Notes: generated by a model from the sequence alone, not told the origin. Shown: positions 13,348 through 21,087, counted from the stretch's first letter. The stretch: 21,943 bases of DNA from X23 sp050251575 (GCA_050251575.1 JBFWMP010000033.1:1-21943); one strand, 5' to 3'. Made by a program: numbers and translations.

Positions 13348-14661
13348 TTATTCTTCGTTTCTTCTAAAAGGCGGGGGCATCTTGTTTTCCAATTCATTCA
13401 TTTCTATTACCAGTGAATGAATCTGCTCTCTAAGCCTGAAAATACAATCTGTTTCTGCAGCATAGCCGTGTACAATATCTTCCGCCAGCGAACGACAGCT
13501 CGGTGCTCCACATGAACCACAATCCAATCCTGGCAAATCATCATAGATTTTCTCAATGTGCTCCATTTTTTCCATCGCTTTAAGCATATTATCATCAAGC
13601 TCCAAGATAGGCTTATAGATAATCGGATTAGTCCATAAAAGATCTATGTCAATGCCAATGTTAACAGGATAAAGCAAATCATTGCTTTCTGCTTGGTTTC
13701 CAATTTTCATAACTCTGTTTTTAGCTATAAAATTATTTTCAACAGTAAGTGGCCCTCCTACACACCCTCCCGTACACGCAAGCAGTTCAACAAACTCTGC
13801 TTCTGAGAGCTTTTCATCTTCCAACTCTTCCAAAACCTTAATTACATTATGTATCCCATCAACCGCTATGTTTGTTTCCCCTTCAAGCGCTGAACTTTCA
13901 CCACCACTATTTGCCCAGCAAATGCCATGCATCCCTGCACATGCCAATTGCTCAACATCATCTATCTTACCCAAAACAGCAGCTAATTTAAGATATATAT
14001 CCTTAATAGAAATGACCCCATCTACATAAGAATTATCCAAACCTACCGGATTCTTTGTACTTGTAACTTTTGCAGCACAAGGAGTAATAAAAAACACCCC
14101 AATCTCATCTTCTTTCAAGCCGGTCTTCTTTACTGCATCACGTTTGGAAATATGCGCAGCAACTTCCATAGGAGATTTTATAGGCATTATGTTTTTTATT
14201 AGATTGGGAAACCTTACTGTGATAAGCCTTACTACTGCAGGACAAGCAGAAGAAATAACTGGTTTTTGAATTTTCCCTGTTGCGGCAAGTTGTTTTGATG
14301 CATAAGTAACAAATTCAGCAGCCCTTGCCACTTCAAATACATCATCAAAACCAATTCTCTTCAACCCTGTCAATATAAGATTAACATCCCATACATTTTT
14401 AAACTGCCCATAAAGAGTAGGCGCAGGTATCGCAATCTTGTACTTATAAGAAAAGATACTTTCAAATGGATCTGTAATCGCTTTTTTGGCGTGGTAAGGG
14501 CATACCCTTATGCACTCGCCACAATCAATGCAGCGTTCTTTTATAATATGTGCTTTCCCGTTTCTTACTCTGATTGCTTCCGTCGGACATCTCTTAATAC
14601 AGTTGGTACACCCTTTGCATTTTTCCTTATCCAATGTAACAGAATGAAAATACTGAGACAT
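13348..14661 (-). CDS. [FeFe]-hydrogenase-like H-cluster protein, putative sensor type (group C/D-like, no PAS domain)
   Basis: This 437-residue protein has two N-terminal [4Fe-4S] motifs (C15-C25 and C44-C54), an H-cluster domain and a C-terminal Fe-S domain (C381, C384, C389, C406 in LDCGSCGAPSCRSLAED). The H-cluster loops are divergent: SSACPAVV (C140), ITPCAAKVT (C195) and LACTGGCVGGP (C296, C300). The four cubane ligands are kept, but the residue matching the proton-relay cysteine is Ala139, as described for the sensory hydrogenase HydS of Thermotoga. It ends in a short acidic and helical tail instead of a PAS domain. It is flanked by an RsbT-like ATPase and DRTGG/PHP genes. I infer a slow or non-catalytic H2/redox sensor. 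A weak catalytic enzyme is the alternative. Confidence 0.88.
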   Translation of the reverse strand: MSQYFHSVTLDKEKCKGCTNCIKRCPTEAIRVRNGKAHIIKERCIDCGECIRVCPYHAKKAITDPFESIFSYKYKIAIPAPTLYGQFKNVWDVNLILTGLKRIGFDDVFEVARAAEFVTYASKQLAATGKIQKPVISSACPAVVRLITVRFPNLIKNIMPIKSPMEVAAHISKRDAVKKTGLKEDEIGVFFITPCAAKVTSTKNPVGLDNSYVDGVISIKDIYLKLAAVLGKIDDVEQLACAGMHGICWANSGGESSALEGETNIAVDGIHNVIKVLEELEDEKLSEAEFVELLACTGGCVGGPLTVENNFIAKNRVMKIGNQAESNDLLYPVNIGIDIDLLWTNPIIYKPILELDDNMLKAMEKMEHIEKIYDDLPGLDCGSCGAPSCRSLAEDIVHGYAAETDCIFRLREQIHSLVIEMNELENKMPPPFRRNEE

Positions 14662-14750
14662 ATTATCACACCTTCTTTATTGGTAATTCCCCCACTGTCA
14701 ATATTTTGCAATCCATATAATGCAACACAGAACTTACCTTAGTAATTTTA

Positions 14751-14781
14751 AGTGGAGGGCTTTTTTCTCCCACTCCTCACT
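14751..14781. repeat. Hairpin-type short repeat, copy A (related to 19953-19990)
   Basis: AGTGGAGGGC, a T-run, then CTCCCACTCCTCACT closely resembles 19961-19990, differing by a few substitutions and a one-base shift. On the minus strand it forms a G-rich arm, an A-rich loop and a C-rich arm. It lies in the 201-bp gap before the H-cluster protein gene; the rest of this gap (14782-14862) is AT-rich with no gene or clear promoter. Confidence 0.55.
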
Positions 14782-14862
14782 GCCTACTTCGTCCTAAAAA
14801 AATTATCTATATATAATCTTCAATCTGCTATATCTACTTAACTTATAACCATCCAATCAACA

Positions 14863-15297
14863 TTATTTTACCTTGACAATCATTTCTACTATTGTACCCT
14901 TACCTACTTCTGAAGTAATACTCATTTCATCTGTATATTTTTTCATGTTCGGCAGTCCCATACCTGCACCGAATCCAAGCTCTCGTATATTGTCCGGCGC
15001 AGTTGAATACCCTTCCCGCATCGCCAGTTCTATATCCGGAATACCGGGACCTTCATCCTGAAGCACCATCTTAATCTGTCTCGGTGATATTTCAACATCT
15101 ACAACTCCACCATAGGCATGAATAACCATATTGATTTCACCTTCATACATAGCAATAGAAACCCTGCGAATCGTCTCAGGACTCACTCCCAACTGCTTCA
15201 ATATCTTTTTAAGATTGCTGGATGCTTCTCCTGCTAGAGAAAAGTCTTCTCCACTTATCTCATAATGTAAATAAATTACATTCATCTTATCCGCCAT
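14863..15297 (-). CDS. RsbT/RsbW-like ATP-binding protein (anti-sigma-factor-type kinase)
   Basis: This 144-residue protein is a lone GHKL ATPase of the anti-sigma/switch kinase type. The N-box is IAMYEGEINMVIHAYGG (Glu52, Glu54, Asn56), the G1 box is DEGPGIPD (81-88), and the G2 box is GFGAGMGLPNMKK (108-120). Such proteins (RsbT, RsbW, SpoIIAB) phosphorylate a partner protein on Ser or Thr or bind a sigma factor or phosphatase. No STAS-domain partner, sigma factor or PP2C phosphatase is visible here. It follows a DRTGG gene by 9 bp and precedes the H-cluster protein. I keep the ATG at 15297; an ATG at 15285 is also possible. Domain certain; its partner is unknown. Confidence 0.88.
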   Translation of the reverse strand: MADKMNVIYLHYEISGEDFSLAGEASSNLKKILKQLGVSPETIRRVSIAMYEGEINMVIHAYGGVVDVEISPRQIKMVLQDEGPGIPDIELAMREGYSTAPDNIRELGFGAGMGLPNMKKYTDEMSITSEVGKGTIVEMIVKVK

Positions 15298-15306
15298 ATA
15301 GATTCT

Positions 15307-15645
15307 TCAACCTTTCAGACCTGCACTGTATAAAAGACCGCAAGCAATAAATAATGGATGATCTGTCGTAAGAAGCACCATATTCTTTTCTTTCGCAAGC
15401 TTAGTTACTTCATCCCCAGGTATCTTCCCCCTTACAAAAACGATTGCGTTAATATCCATCATTTCTGCAGTCCTCACCACCTGAGGATTCACTAGTCCGG
15501 TAAGCAGCAACGCTTGATCCTTCACAAATGCTAATACGTCACTCATCAAATCGCAGCCGCAAGCTGACTTGATTTCTATATCTGACAAGTTCTCACCAAC
15601 CAGCACTTCTGCATCTAAAGCTTCTTTAATGTAGTCCAACCTCAT
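15307..15645 (-). CDS. DRTGG-domain protein (first of two in the cluster)
   Basis: This 112-residue protein is one DRTGG domain: MRLDYIKEALDAEVLVGE, then SACGCDLMSDVLAFVKDQALLLTG in two parts, INAIVFVRGKIPGDEVTKLA and LLTTDHPLFIACGLLY. The CGCD motif and the C-terminal TTDHPLFIACG segment are of the sort seen in DRTGG proteins beside hydrogenase genes. AAAGGG lies 8 nt before the ATG. It is the first clearly recognisable gene after the promoter at 15869-15897, behind a small membrane ORF. A role as ligand-binding adaptor to the neighbouring ATPase is inference. Confidence 0.85.
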   Translation of the reverse strand: MRLDYIKEALDAEVLVGENLSDIEIKSACGCDLMSDVLAFVKDQALLLTGLVNPQVVRTAEMMDINAIVFVRGKIPGDEVTKLAKEKNMVLLTTDHPLFIACGLLYSAGLKG

Positions 15646-15675
15646 AAAAACAACCCTTTCAAAGATACTTATTGT

Positions 15676-15822
15676 TTATTTAAAATAAGGGGAAATAAAT
15701 ATTCTTGTTATCAAATAACCTAAGAGGATAGATAATAAAGGAATAAATACAAAAAAGTAAAACGTCATATGTAATCTTAGTTCTTTTTGTAATTTGTATT
15801 TTTTTAGTCTATTCAATCTCAA
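15676..15822 (-). CDS. Small membrane protein candidate (48 residues, TTG start)
   Basis: This open frame encodes a basic N-terminal helix (RLNRLKKYKLQKELRLH), then a hydrophobic segment (TFYFFVFIPLLSILLGYLI, about residues 20-38), then TRIFISPYFK and a TAA stop. The shape is a single-pass membrane protein with its N-terminus inside by the positive-inside rule. The TTG start lies about 9 nt after AGAGGG, a fair ribosome binding site, and no ATG alternative exists except the internal Met19. It sits between a good promoter and the DRTGG gene, 30 bp upstream of the latter. I do not recognise the family; it could be a spurious AT-rich frame. Confidence 0.5.
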   Translation of the reverse strand: MRLNRLKKYKLQKELRLHMTFYFFVFIPLLSILLGYLITRIFISPYFK

Positions 15823-15868
15823 TTATCTTGCCCTCTCTTCTGTATAATAGAAATGTGATTATATAGGG

Positions 15869-15897
15869 ATTATACCATATTTTTATAAAATTCAAAA
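15869..15897 (-). promoter_or_regulatory. Extended -10 promoter of the sensor-type hydrogenase operon
   Basis: Minus-strand TGGTATAAT is an extended -10 (TATAAT at 15874-15869). The -35 is weaker: TTTTGA at 17 nt or TTGAAT at 15 nt. It lies about 45 bp upstream of the small membrane ORF. The upstream edge overlaps the inverted repeat at 15894-15937. Confidence 0.65.
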
Positions 15898-15937
15898 CAA
15901 AAACAAATGGAAACTATGCTTCATTTGTTTTTGTTTT
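15894..15937. terminator. Bidirectional terminator-like inverted repeat
   Basis: AAAACAAAAACAAATG (15894-15909) and its exact reverse complement (15922-15937) flank a 12-nt loop. On either strand the inner CAAATG/CATTTG stem is followed by a T-rich tail. It may end transcripts from the tetrapyrrole operon (hemL stop at 16155), and it also touches the -35 of the next promoter, so an operator role is possible. The stem is GC-poor, so strength is doubtful. Confidence 0.55.
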
Positions 15938-16016
15938 AATATCGTGGTGAAATTAGATATAGAGTATTATTCTTAAATTTGTAATATAGAAATAATATGA
16001 CATAGTTGCATTGGTT

Positions 16017-16119
16017 GTCATCCTGAACGTAGTGAAGGATCTTATACATAAAACTCAAGATTCTTCGCTATGCTCAGAATGACAGATAACGTCACAATAT
16101 TCTACTAGTAAGGACTAAA
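16017..16119 (-). repeat. 103-bp dispersed repeat (TCATTCTGAGC family), copy 3
   Basis: The reverse complement aligns over 103 nt without gaps to 6594-6696 (87 identities by my count), including the one-sided arm TAGTAGAATATTG outside the palindrome. It lies 36 bp downstream of the hemL stop codon. All three copies in this window sit in operon-end or intergenic positions. Confidence 0.8.
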
Positions 16120-16154
16120 TGATAGTTTATTTTAAAAAATTTCAAATCAAATAT

Positions 16155-17441
16155 TTACATATTCTTCAAAGCAGCATACGATACCTCTATGGTTCTTTCG
16201 ATGTCCTCCTCTGTATGCGCTGCCGACACAAACATTGCCTCATATTGGGATGGCGCAATATAGACACCGGCTTCCAGCATGTTTCTGAAATATTGTGCAA
16301 ACTTTTGGGTATCTGACGTGACTGCAGTGCTGTAATCATTTACCTTTTCTCCGGTAAAGAACATACACAACATGGAGCCTGCTCTGCTAAAATACATTGA
16401 CATATCCAGTCGTTCAGTATTATGTTTTAGTCCTTCCTCCAGCCTTTTTGCCTTACTTTCTAAATCACCGTATATAGTTGGATTCTCTTTTAATATTGTA
16501 AGTGTCTCAAGCCCTGCAGCCATTGCCATAGGATTGCCTGACAAAGTTCCTGCCTGGTAAATCGGTCCCAGCGGAGAAATCTTCTCCATAATTTCTCTTT
16601 TGCCGCCATAGGCACCGACCGGAAGTCCTCCCCCGATAATCTTACCGAATGTGGTCAAATCAGGTGTAATACCATATAATCCCTGAGCACACTTAAGTGA
16701 AACCCTAAATCCTGTCATAACTTCATCGAAAATAAGAAGCGCACCGTATTGATCTGTCAAATTACGTAACCCCTGCAGAAATCCTTCTCTTGGAGCCACT
16801 ACGCCCATATTCCCCGCTACCGGTTCGATAATAACAGCAGCAATATCCTCACCATACTTTTCAAATAATTGTTTGACTTCATCCAAATTATTGTAAGAAG
16901 CAGACAATGTATGCTTTGCAAAATCAGCCGGAACCCCCGGGCTATCCGGAATGCCAAAAGTCAATGCACCTGAGCCGGCTTTAATAAGGAGACTGTCTGA
17001 ATGACCATGATAGCAGCCTTCAAACTTGATTATTTTGTTTCTTCCTGTATAACCTCTTGCAAGTCTTATAGCACTCATAGTCGCTTCGGTGCCTGAATTT
17101 ACCATTCTCACCATTTGTACTGATGGAATCAACTCACATATTAATCGGGCAAGCCTTATTTCAGCTTCAGTTGGTGCTCCAAAACTCGTACCTTTTTTCG
17201 CGGCAGCTATTATAGAATTCAATACCTGTTCATGAGCATGCCCCAAAATCATAGGACCCCATGAACCAACATAGTCAATATATTCATTTCCATCTTCATC
17301 ATAGACTTTAGAACCTTTTGCACTTTTTATAAAGGGTGGAACCAGTCCGACCGACTTAAACGCTCTTACCGGACTATTGACGCCACCGGGTATATACTGC
17401 TTTGCTTCGTCAAATAATTTTTCTGATCGATTATATCGCAT
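16155..17441 (-). CDS. hemL: Glutamate-1-semialdehyde 2,1-aminomutase
   Basis: This 428-residue PLP enzyme converts glutamate-1-semialdehyde to 5-aminolevulinate in the C5 pathway. Visible are the N-terminal GGVNSPVRAFKSVG, the MVNSGTEATMSAIRLARG segment, YHGHSDSLL, LIFDEVMTGFR, and the PLP-binding Lys267 in TTFGKIIGGGLPVGAYGG. Length is standard. The ATG overlaps the end of hemB by 11 bp with AGGAGG 9 nt upstream, so it is the coupled last gene of the hemA-C-D-B-L operon. Confidence 0.97.
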   Translation of the reverse strand: MRYNRSEKLFDEAKQYIPGGVNSPVRAFKSVGLVPPFIKSAKGSKVYDEDGNEYIDYVGSWGPMILGHAHEQVLNSIIAAAKKGTSFGAPTEAEIRLARLICELIPSVQMVRMVNSGTEATMSAIRLARGYTGRNKIIKFEGCYHGHSDSLLIKAGSGALTFGIPDSPGVPADFAKHTLSASYNNLDEVKQLFEKYGEDIAAVIIEPVAGNMGVVAPREGFLQGLRNLTDQYGALLIFDEVMTGFRVSLKCAQGLYGITPDLTTFGKIIGGGLPVGAYGGKREIMEKISPLGPIYQAGTLSGNPMAMAAGLETLTILKENPTIYGDLESKAKRLEEGLKHNTERLDMSMYFSRAGSMLCMFFTGEKVNDYSTAVTSDTQKFAQYFRNMLEAGVYIAPSQYEAMFVSAAHTEEDIERTIEVSYAALKNM

Positions 17442-18420
17442 GCGTTCCAGCCTCCTTCATCCATCTTGCAATATCCTTTGCATAATAAGTAATAATTATA
17501 TCTGCACCCGCTCTTTTGATAGAAGTAATCATTTCTACTGCCGCTTTTTTTTCATCCAGCCAGCCCATTTTAGCAGCTGCTTTCACCATCGCATATTCAC
17601 CGCTGACATTATAAGCTGCCACCGGTACATAACAATTCTTGCTGACCTCATTAATAATATCAAGATAAGATAAAGCTGGCTTAACCATCACAATATCTGC
17701 TCCCTCTGCAATGTCCAACTCAACCTCTTTTAGAGCCTCCAGCTTATTAGCAGGATTCATCTGATAAGTGTTGCGGTCTCCAAATTGAGGAGTTGAAAAA
17801 GCTGCTTCTCTAAAGGGTCCATAGAATGCTGATGCATATTTTGCACTATAAGCCATAATTGCAATATTCGTAAAGCCACTGTCATCAAGCTTTCGTCTTA
17901 TTGCAGCCACTCTTCCATCCATCATATCAGAGGGTGCAATAATATCCGCTCCTGCCTGAGCATGAGATAAAGCTGTCTGAGCGATTAACTCCAAAGTAGA
18001 GTCATTGTCTACGTCTCCATTATAAATAAGACCACAGTGTCCGTGACTGGTATACTCACACAGACATACATCTGTTATTACCAATATATCCTTGTCCATC
18101 TTTTTGATATAGCGTATTGCATTTTGTACAACTCCATTCTCAGCATATGCGCCTGAACCCACCTCATCCTTTTGCTCAGGTATGCCAAACAATAGTACTG
18201 CTTTTATTCCAAGATTGCATAGTTCCTCCATTTCAGTATCAAGCATATCTATGGATAAATGATAAGTACCCGGCAAAGATGAAATCTCCTTTTTTATTCC
18301 TGCACCTTCCACAATGAACAGCGGATAGACAAAATCATCTATTGTTAAAGTCGTTTCTTTCACTAAACTTCTGATGCTATTATTTGCTCTCAATCTTCTT
18401 GGTCTTTTAATAATGCTCAT
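17431..18420 (-). CDS. hemB: Porphobilinogen synthase (5-aminolevulinate dehydratase)
   Basis: This 329-residue enzyme condenses two 5-aminolevulinates to porphobilinogen. The active-site lysines are Lys194 (MAYSAKYASAFYGPFREAA region) and Lys247 (DIVMVKPALSYLDII). The Cys-rich DVCLCEYTSHGHCG (C119, C121, C129) indicates the zinc-type active site. Start is the ATG at 18420 with GGGGTGG just upstream; it overlaps the cobA-hemD stop as ATGA. A TTG at 18435 is in frame but would contain the ribosome binding site. Confidence 0.97.
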   Translation of the reverse strand: MSIIKRPRRLRANNSIRSLVKETTLTIDDFVYPLFIVEGAGIKKEISSLPGTYHLSIDMLDTEMEELCNLGIKAVLLFGIPEQKDEVGSGAYAENGVVQNAIRYIKKMDKDILVITDVCLCEYTSHGHCGLIYNGDVDNDSTLELIAQTALSHAQAGADIIAPSDMMDGRVAAIRRKLDDSGFTNIAIMAYSAKYASAFYGPFREAAFSTPQFGDRNTYQMNPANKLEALKEVELDIAEGADIVMVKPALSYLDIINEVSKNCYVPVAAYNVSGEYAMVKAAAKMGWLDEKKAAVEMITSIKRAGADIIITYYAKDIARWMKEAGTHAI

Positions 18421-19922
18421 CTTTCCACCCCACAAACCTTTAGAATAGCATCCATTAACTCATCCATTGTCGCATTAGCAGCCGTTTCAGTAACAGACAA
18501 GCCTAATGACTGCGCAGTTTCTGTAGTCATGGGACCAATGGAGCATATCTTTGCACTACTGATATCCGTTCCAGATATCTTCACAAAGTTTTCAACTGCT
18601 GAAGAACTTGCAAAAGTGATAACATCAATGCTACCCTTTTTAATATCCTCTAATAACTCAGGGTCAGCCTCTGTATTAGGCTCCGTCCTATAAACTTCTA
18701 TCTGCCGGACAGTTGCACCCTTGTCTGTCAGTGTATTGCTTATCGTTTCTTTAGCCAAGTTTGACGTAGGAAATAAAACCCTATCTTTACTTATAATATA
18801 CTTACTTAATTCCTTTACTGCTTCTAAACTGTTAAACGAATTAGGCATCACACTAATCTGCAATCCCATACTTTCTATTTTTTCTCTTGTTTTGGTTCCA
18901 ATTGCGAATATTTTTATATTTCCAAGTCTGCGGATATCTATCTTTATATCCCTCATCCTATTGAAAAAGCCTTCTACTCCATTTACACTAGTAAATACAA
19001 GCCAGTTATATGTATCTATCTCACCAAGTGCCTTATCAATTTCCCCATAGTTCATAGGCTTACTGATGCGAATGGTGGGTAACTCAATTGCATCTCCACC
19101 TAAAGCTTCAATCCTTTCTATCAATACAGAAGCCTGAGATACCGTTCTCGTCACAAGTATCCGCTTCCCAAATAGAGGCTTTCTCGTCAGCCAGTCGAGC
19201 TTGCTGTGGAGGGAAACTACATCTCCTACTACCAAAACAGACGGTGATGTAATATGATTTTCTTTCACTGTACGCTCAATGTCTGCAAGGGTTGAAGTTA
19301 CTGTACGCTGTCTTGAAGTAGTCCCCCAATGGATTACTGCTGCAGGTGTAGATGCACTTTTTCCGTTTTCCATGAGTTTTTCGGCAATAAGCCCAATATT
19401 CTTCATACCCATTAGAAAAACTAATGTACCTGATAATCTGGCAAGAGTAGGATAATCAACATCTTCTTTTCCATCTTCCTCATGCCCTGTAATCACATGT
19501 ACCGAAGTACTAAAATCACGGTGTGTAACCGGGATCCCTGCATAGGCCGGACAAGAATAAAAGGAAGAAATGCCCGGGACAATTTCAAAGTCGAATCCAT
19601 GCTGCCGGATATATTCTGCTTCTTCTCCACCACGCCCGAAAATAAAGGGATCTCCTCCCTTTAGCCTGACGATTACCTTGCCTTCTTTGGCTTTCCCGAT
19701 CAAAACGTCATTGATTTGATCTTGAGTCAATGTATGCTGATCGGGCTTTTTCCCAACATAAATCAATTCACAATCTGAAGATCTATATTTCAAAATTTTT
19801 TTATTCACCAGTCTATCATAGACTAACACATCCGCTTTTTGTATCAATTCAAACGCGCGGAGTGTAATCAGCTTATAATCTCCCGGTCCTGCTCCTACCA
19901 GATACACCTTTCCTTTTTCCAT
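18417..19922 (-). CDS. cobA-hemD: Uroporphyrinogen-III C-methyltransferase / uroporphyrinogen-III synthase fusion (CobA-HemD)
   Basis: This 501-residue protein joins two cytosolic enzymes. Residues 1 to about 250 are a SAM uroporphyrinogen-III methyltransferase: VYLVGAGPGDYKLITLRA, ADVLVYDRLV, VRLKGGDPFIFGRGGEEAEY and VPGISSFYSCPAYAGIPVTH, giving precorrin-2. Residues from about 252 (GKRILVTRTVSQASVLIERI) to the end are HemD, which cyclises hydroxymethylbilane to uroporphyrinogen-III. The fusion directs flux toward precorrin-2, hence siroheme or cobalamin. GGAGG lies 7 nt before the ATG. A gap of 283 bp with repeats separates it from hemC, whereas hemB follows with a 4-bp ATGA overlap. Confidence 0.96.
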   Translation of the reverse strand: MEKGKVYLVGAGPGDYKLITLRAFELIQKADVLVYDRLVNKKILKYRSSDCELIYVGKKPDQHTLTQDQINDVLIGKAKEGKVIVRLKGGDPFIFGRGGEEAEYIRQHGFDFEIVPGISSFYSCPAYAGIPVTHRDFSTSVHVITGHEEDGKEDVDYPTLARLSGTLVFLMGMKNIGLIAEKLMENGKSASTPAAVIHWGTTSRQRTVTSTLADIERTVKENHITSPSVLVVGDVVSLHSKLDWLTRKPLFGKRILVTRTVSQASVLIERIEALGGDAIELPTIRISKPMNYGEIDKALGEIDTYNWLVFTSVNGVEGFFNRMRDIKIDIRRLGNIKIFAIGTKTREKIESMGLQISVMPNSFNSLEAVKELSKYIISKDRVLFPTSNLAKETISNTLTDKGATVRQIEVYRTEPNTEADPELLEDIKKGSIDVITFASSSAVENFVKISGTDISSAKICSIGPMTTETAQSLGLSVTETAANATMDELMDAILKVCGVER

Positions 19923-19952
19923 TTTATATCCTCCAGTAAAAATGCATAATGT

Positions 19953-19990
19953 AGTGAATAGTGGAGAGTTTTTTCTCCCAACTCTTCACT
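19953..19990. repeat. Hairpin-type short repeat, copy B (related to 14751-14781)
   Basis: AGTGAATAGTGGAGAG and CTCCCAACTCTTCACT are inverted copies with three mismatches around a six-base T/A loop. The inner part is shared with 14752-14781. It lies 30 bp upstream of cobA-hemD on the transcribed strand. It may be an mRNA structure or a small mobile remnant. Confidence 0.6.
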
Positions 19991-20064
19991 AACTCTATGT
20001 ATATTTTTAATATTTTACAGCAATTAAATAATACAACTAATAAGTATCCTTGGTATATTTATGT

Positions 20065-20190
20065 GGTGAGTACCATAATGTATGGAATGTGCAGCCGGGA
20101 AATTACCACGGACGGTGATTTCAGGCTTGTTTTGGCACGGATGTCAATAGAAGCCGACGGCAAATCATGGAATACATTATGGTGCTTACC
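20065..20190. mobile_element. 126-bp element with 19-bp inverted termini (MITE-like)
   Basis: The left end GGTGAGTACCATAATGTAT (20065-20083) is matched in inverted form at 20172-20190 at 17 of 19 positions. Inside is another hairpin around GAAATTACC and GGTGATTTC. The interior is richer in G and C than its surroundings and holds no gene I can support. It lies 15 bp after the hemC stop, within the operon. Near-identical hexamers TTATGT and TAATGT flank it, but I cannot claim a target duplication. A structured leader for cobA-hemD is the alternative; I found no cobalamin riboswitch core. Confidence 0.45.
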
Positions 20191-20205
20191 TAATGTACAG
20201 TTAAT

Positions 20206-21087
20206 TTAAAATTGCGCCATTATCTTCTCCGCTAACACTGTTCCTAGTTCTGCCGGCTTAGATATACTCCCTTCCATATATTCCTTGATAATCCGACCTT
20301 CATAAAACAAACCATACATTTTTATAATGTCTCCTTGTACCCATGCATATGCGCCTATCGGAACATGACAGCCACCATTTAATGTTGATAAAAAGGCTCT
20401 CTCTGCCTGTACACATATATATGAATTTTCATTATGAATACATTTTAACATTTCCTGGGAAATACTGTCATGTTCTCTCGTCTCTATTCCTAAAATTCCT
20501 TGCGCTGCAGCGGGGATAAACTGTTCTGGTTCGAAATATTGCGTTATGTGACTTTCTAAATGAGTACGTCTTAATCCTGCAGCCGCCAAAATAATCGCAT
20601 CAAACTCGGTCTTGACCTTATCAAGTCTTGAAATGATATTACCACGCAAAGGAACTATACTTATATCCGGCCTCAATTGCAGTGCCTGAACCTGTCTTCG
20701 CAAGCTGCTTGTGCCGATAACCGCACCCTCCAGAAGTTCCGATAAGTCTCGATTATTTCTGGATACCAATACATCCCTTGCGTCTTCACGTTGAGATACC
20801 GCAGCAATTTTAAGACCGTCAGGCATTTCTACAGGTACATCTTTCATGCTATGTACAGCCATATCGATTGTCCCCTGCAAAAGTTCATTCTCGATTTCTT
20901 TTACAAAGAGTCCTTTCCCACCGATCTTATTGAGTGTAACATCGAGAATCTTATCTCCTTTTGTTGTAATCACTTTGATTTGATAATCAACCCCCGGATA
21001 CGCTTCTTTTAATTTTGATATCACCCATTTGGTCTGTTTTAGTGCCAGCTCACTTCCTCTAGATCCCAGTATTATCTTTTTTTTCAT
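20206..21087 (-). CDS. hemC: Hydroxymethylbilane synthase (porphobilinogen deaminase)
   Basis: This 293-residue enzyme joins four porphobilinogens to hydroxymethylbilane. Visible motifs are LGSRGSELALKQTKWV at the N-terminus, MAVHSMKDVP, IGTSSLRRQVQAL, the LRGNIISRLDK segment, IPAAAQGILGIE, and the dipyrromethane cofactor attachment Cys240 in LNGGCHVPIGAYA. Start is the ATG at 21087, 7 nt after GAGGAG; the longer frame has no such site. It overlaps the preceding siroheme synthase gene by 29 bp. Confidence 0.97.
   Translation of the reverse strand: MKKKIILGSRGSELALKQTKWVISKLKEAYPGVDYQIKVITTKGDKILDVTLNKIGGKGLFVKEIENELLQGTIDMAVHSMKDVPVEMPDGLKIAAVSQREDARDVLVSRNNRDLSELLEGAVIGTSSLRRQVQALQLRPDISIVPLRGNIISRLDKVKTEFDAIILAAAGLRRTHLESHITQYFEPEQFIPAAAQGILGIETREHDSISQEMLKCIHNENSYICVQAERAFLSTLNGGCHVPIGAYAWVQGDIIKMYGLFYEGRIIKEYMEGSISKPAELGTVLAEKIMAQF

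Noticed and set aside
20065..20190. Cobalamin riboswitch upstream of cobA-hemD
   Set aside because: The context invites it, but I could not find the conserved cobalamin box or the usual core order on the minus strand; the termini look like an inverted-repeat element instead.
19961..20209. 82-residue plus-strand open frame between hemC and cobA-hemD
   Set aside because: It is made of the hairpin repeat and the 126-bp inverted-repeat element, is against the direction of all genes here and has no plausible ribosome binding site.
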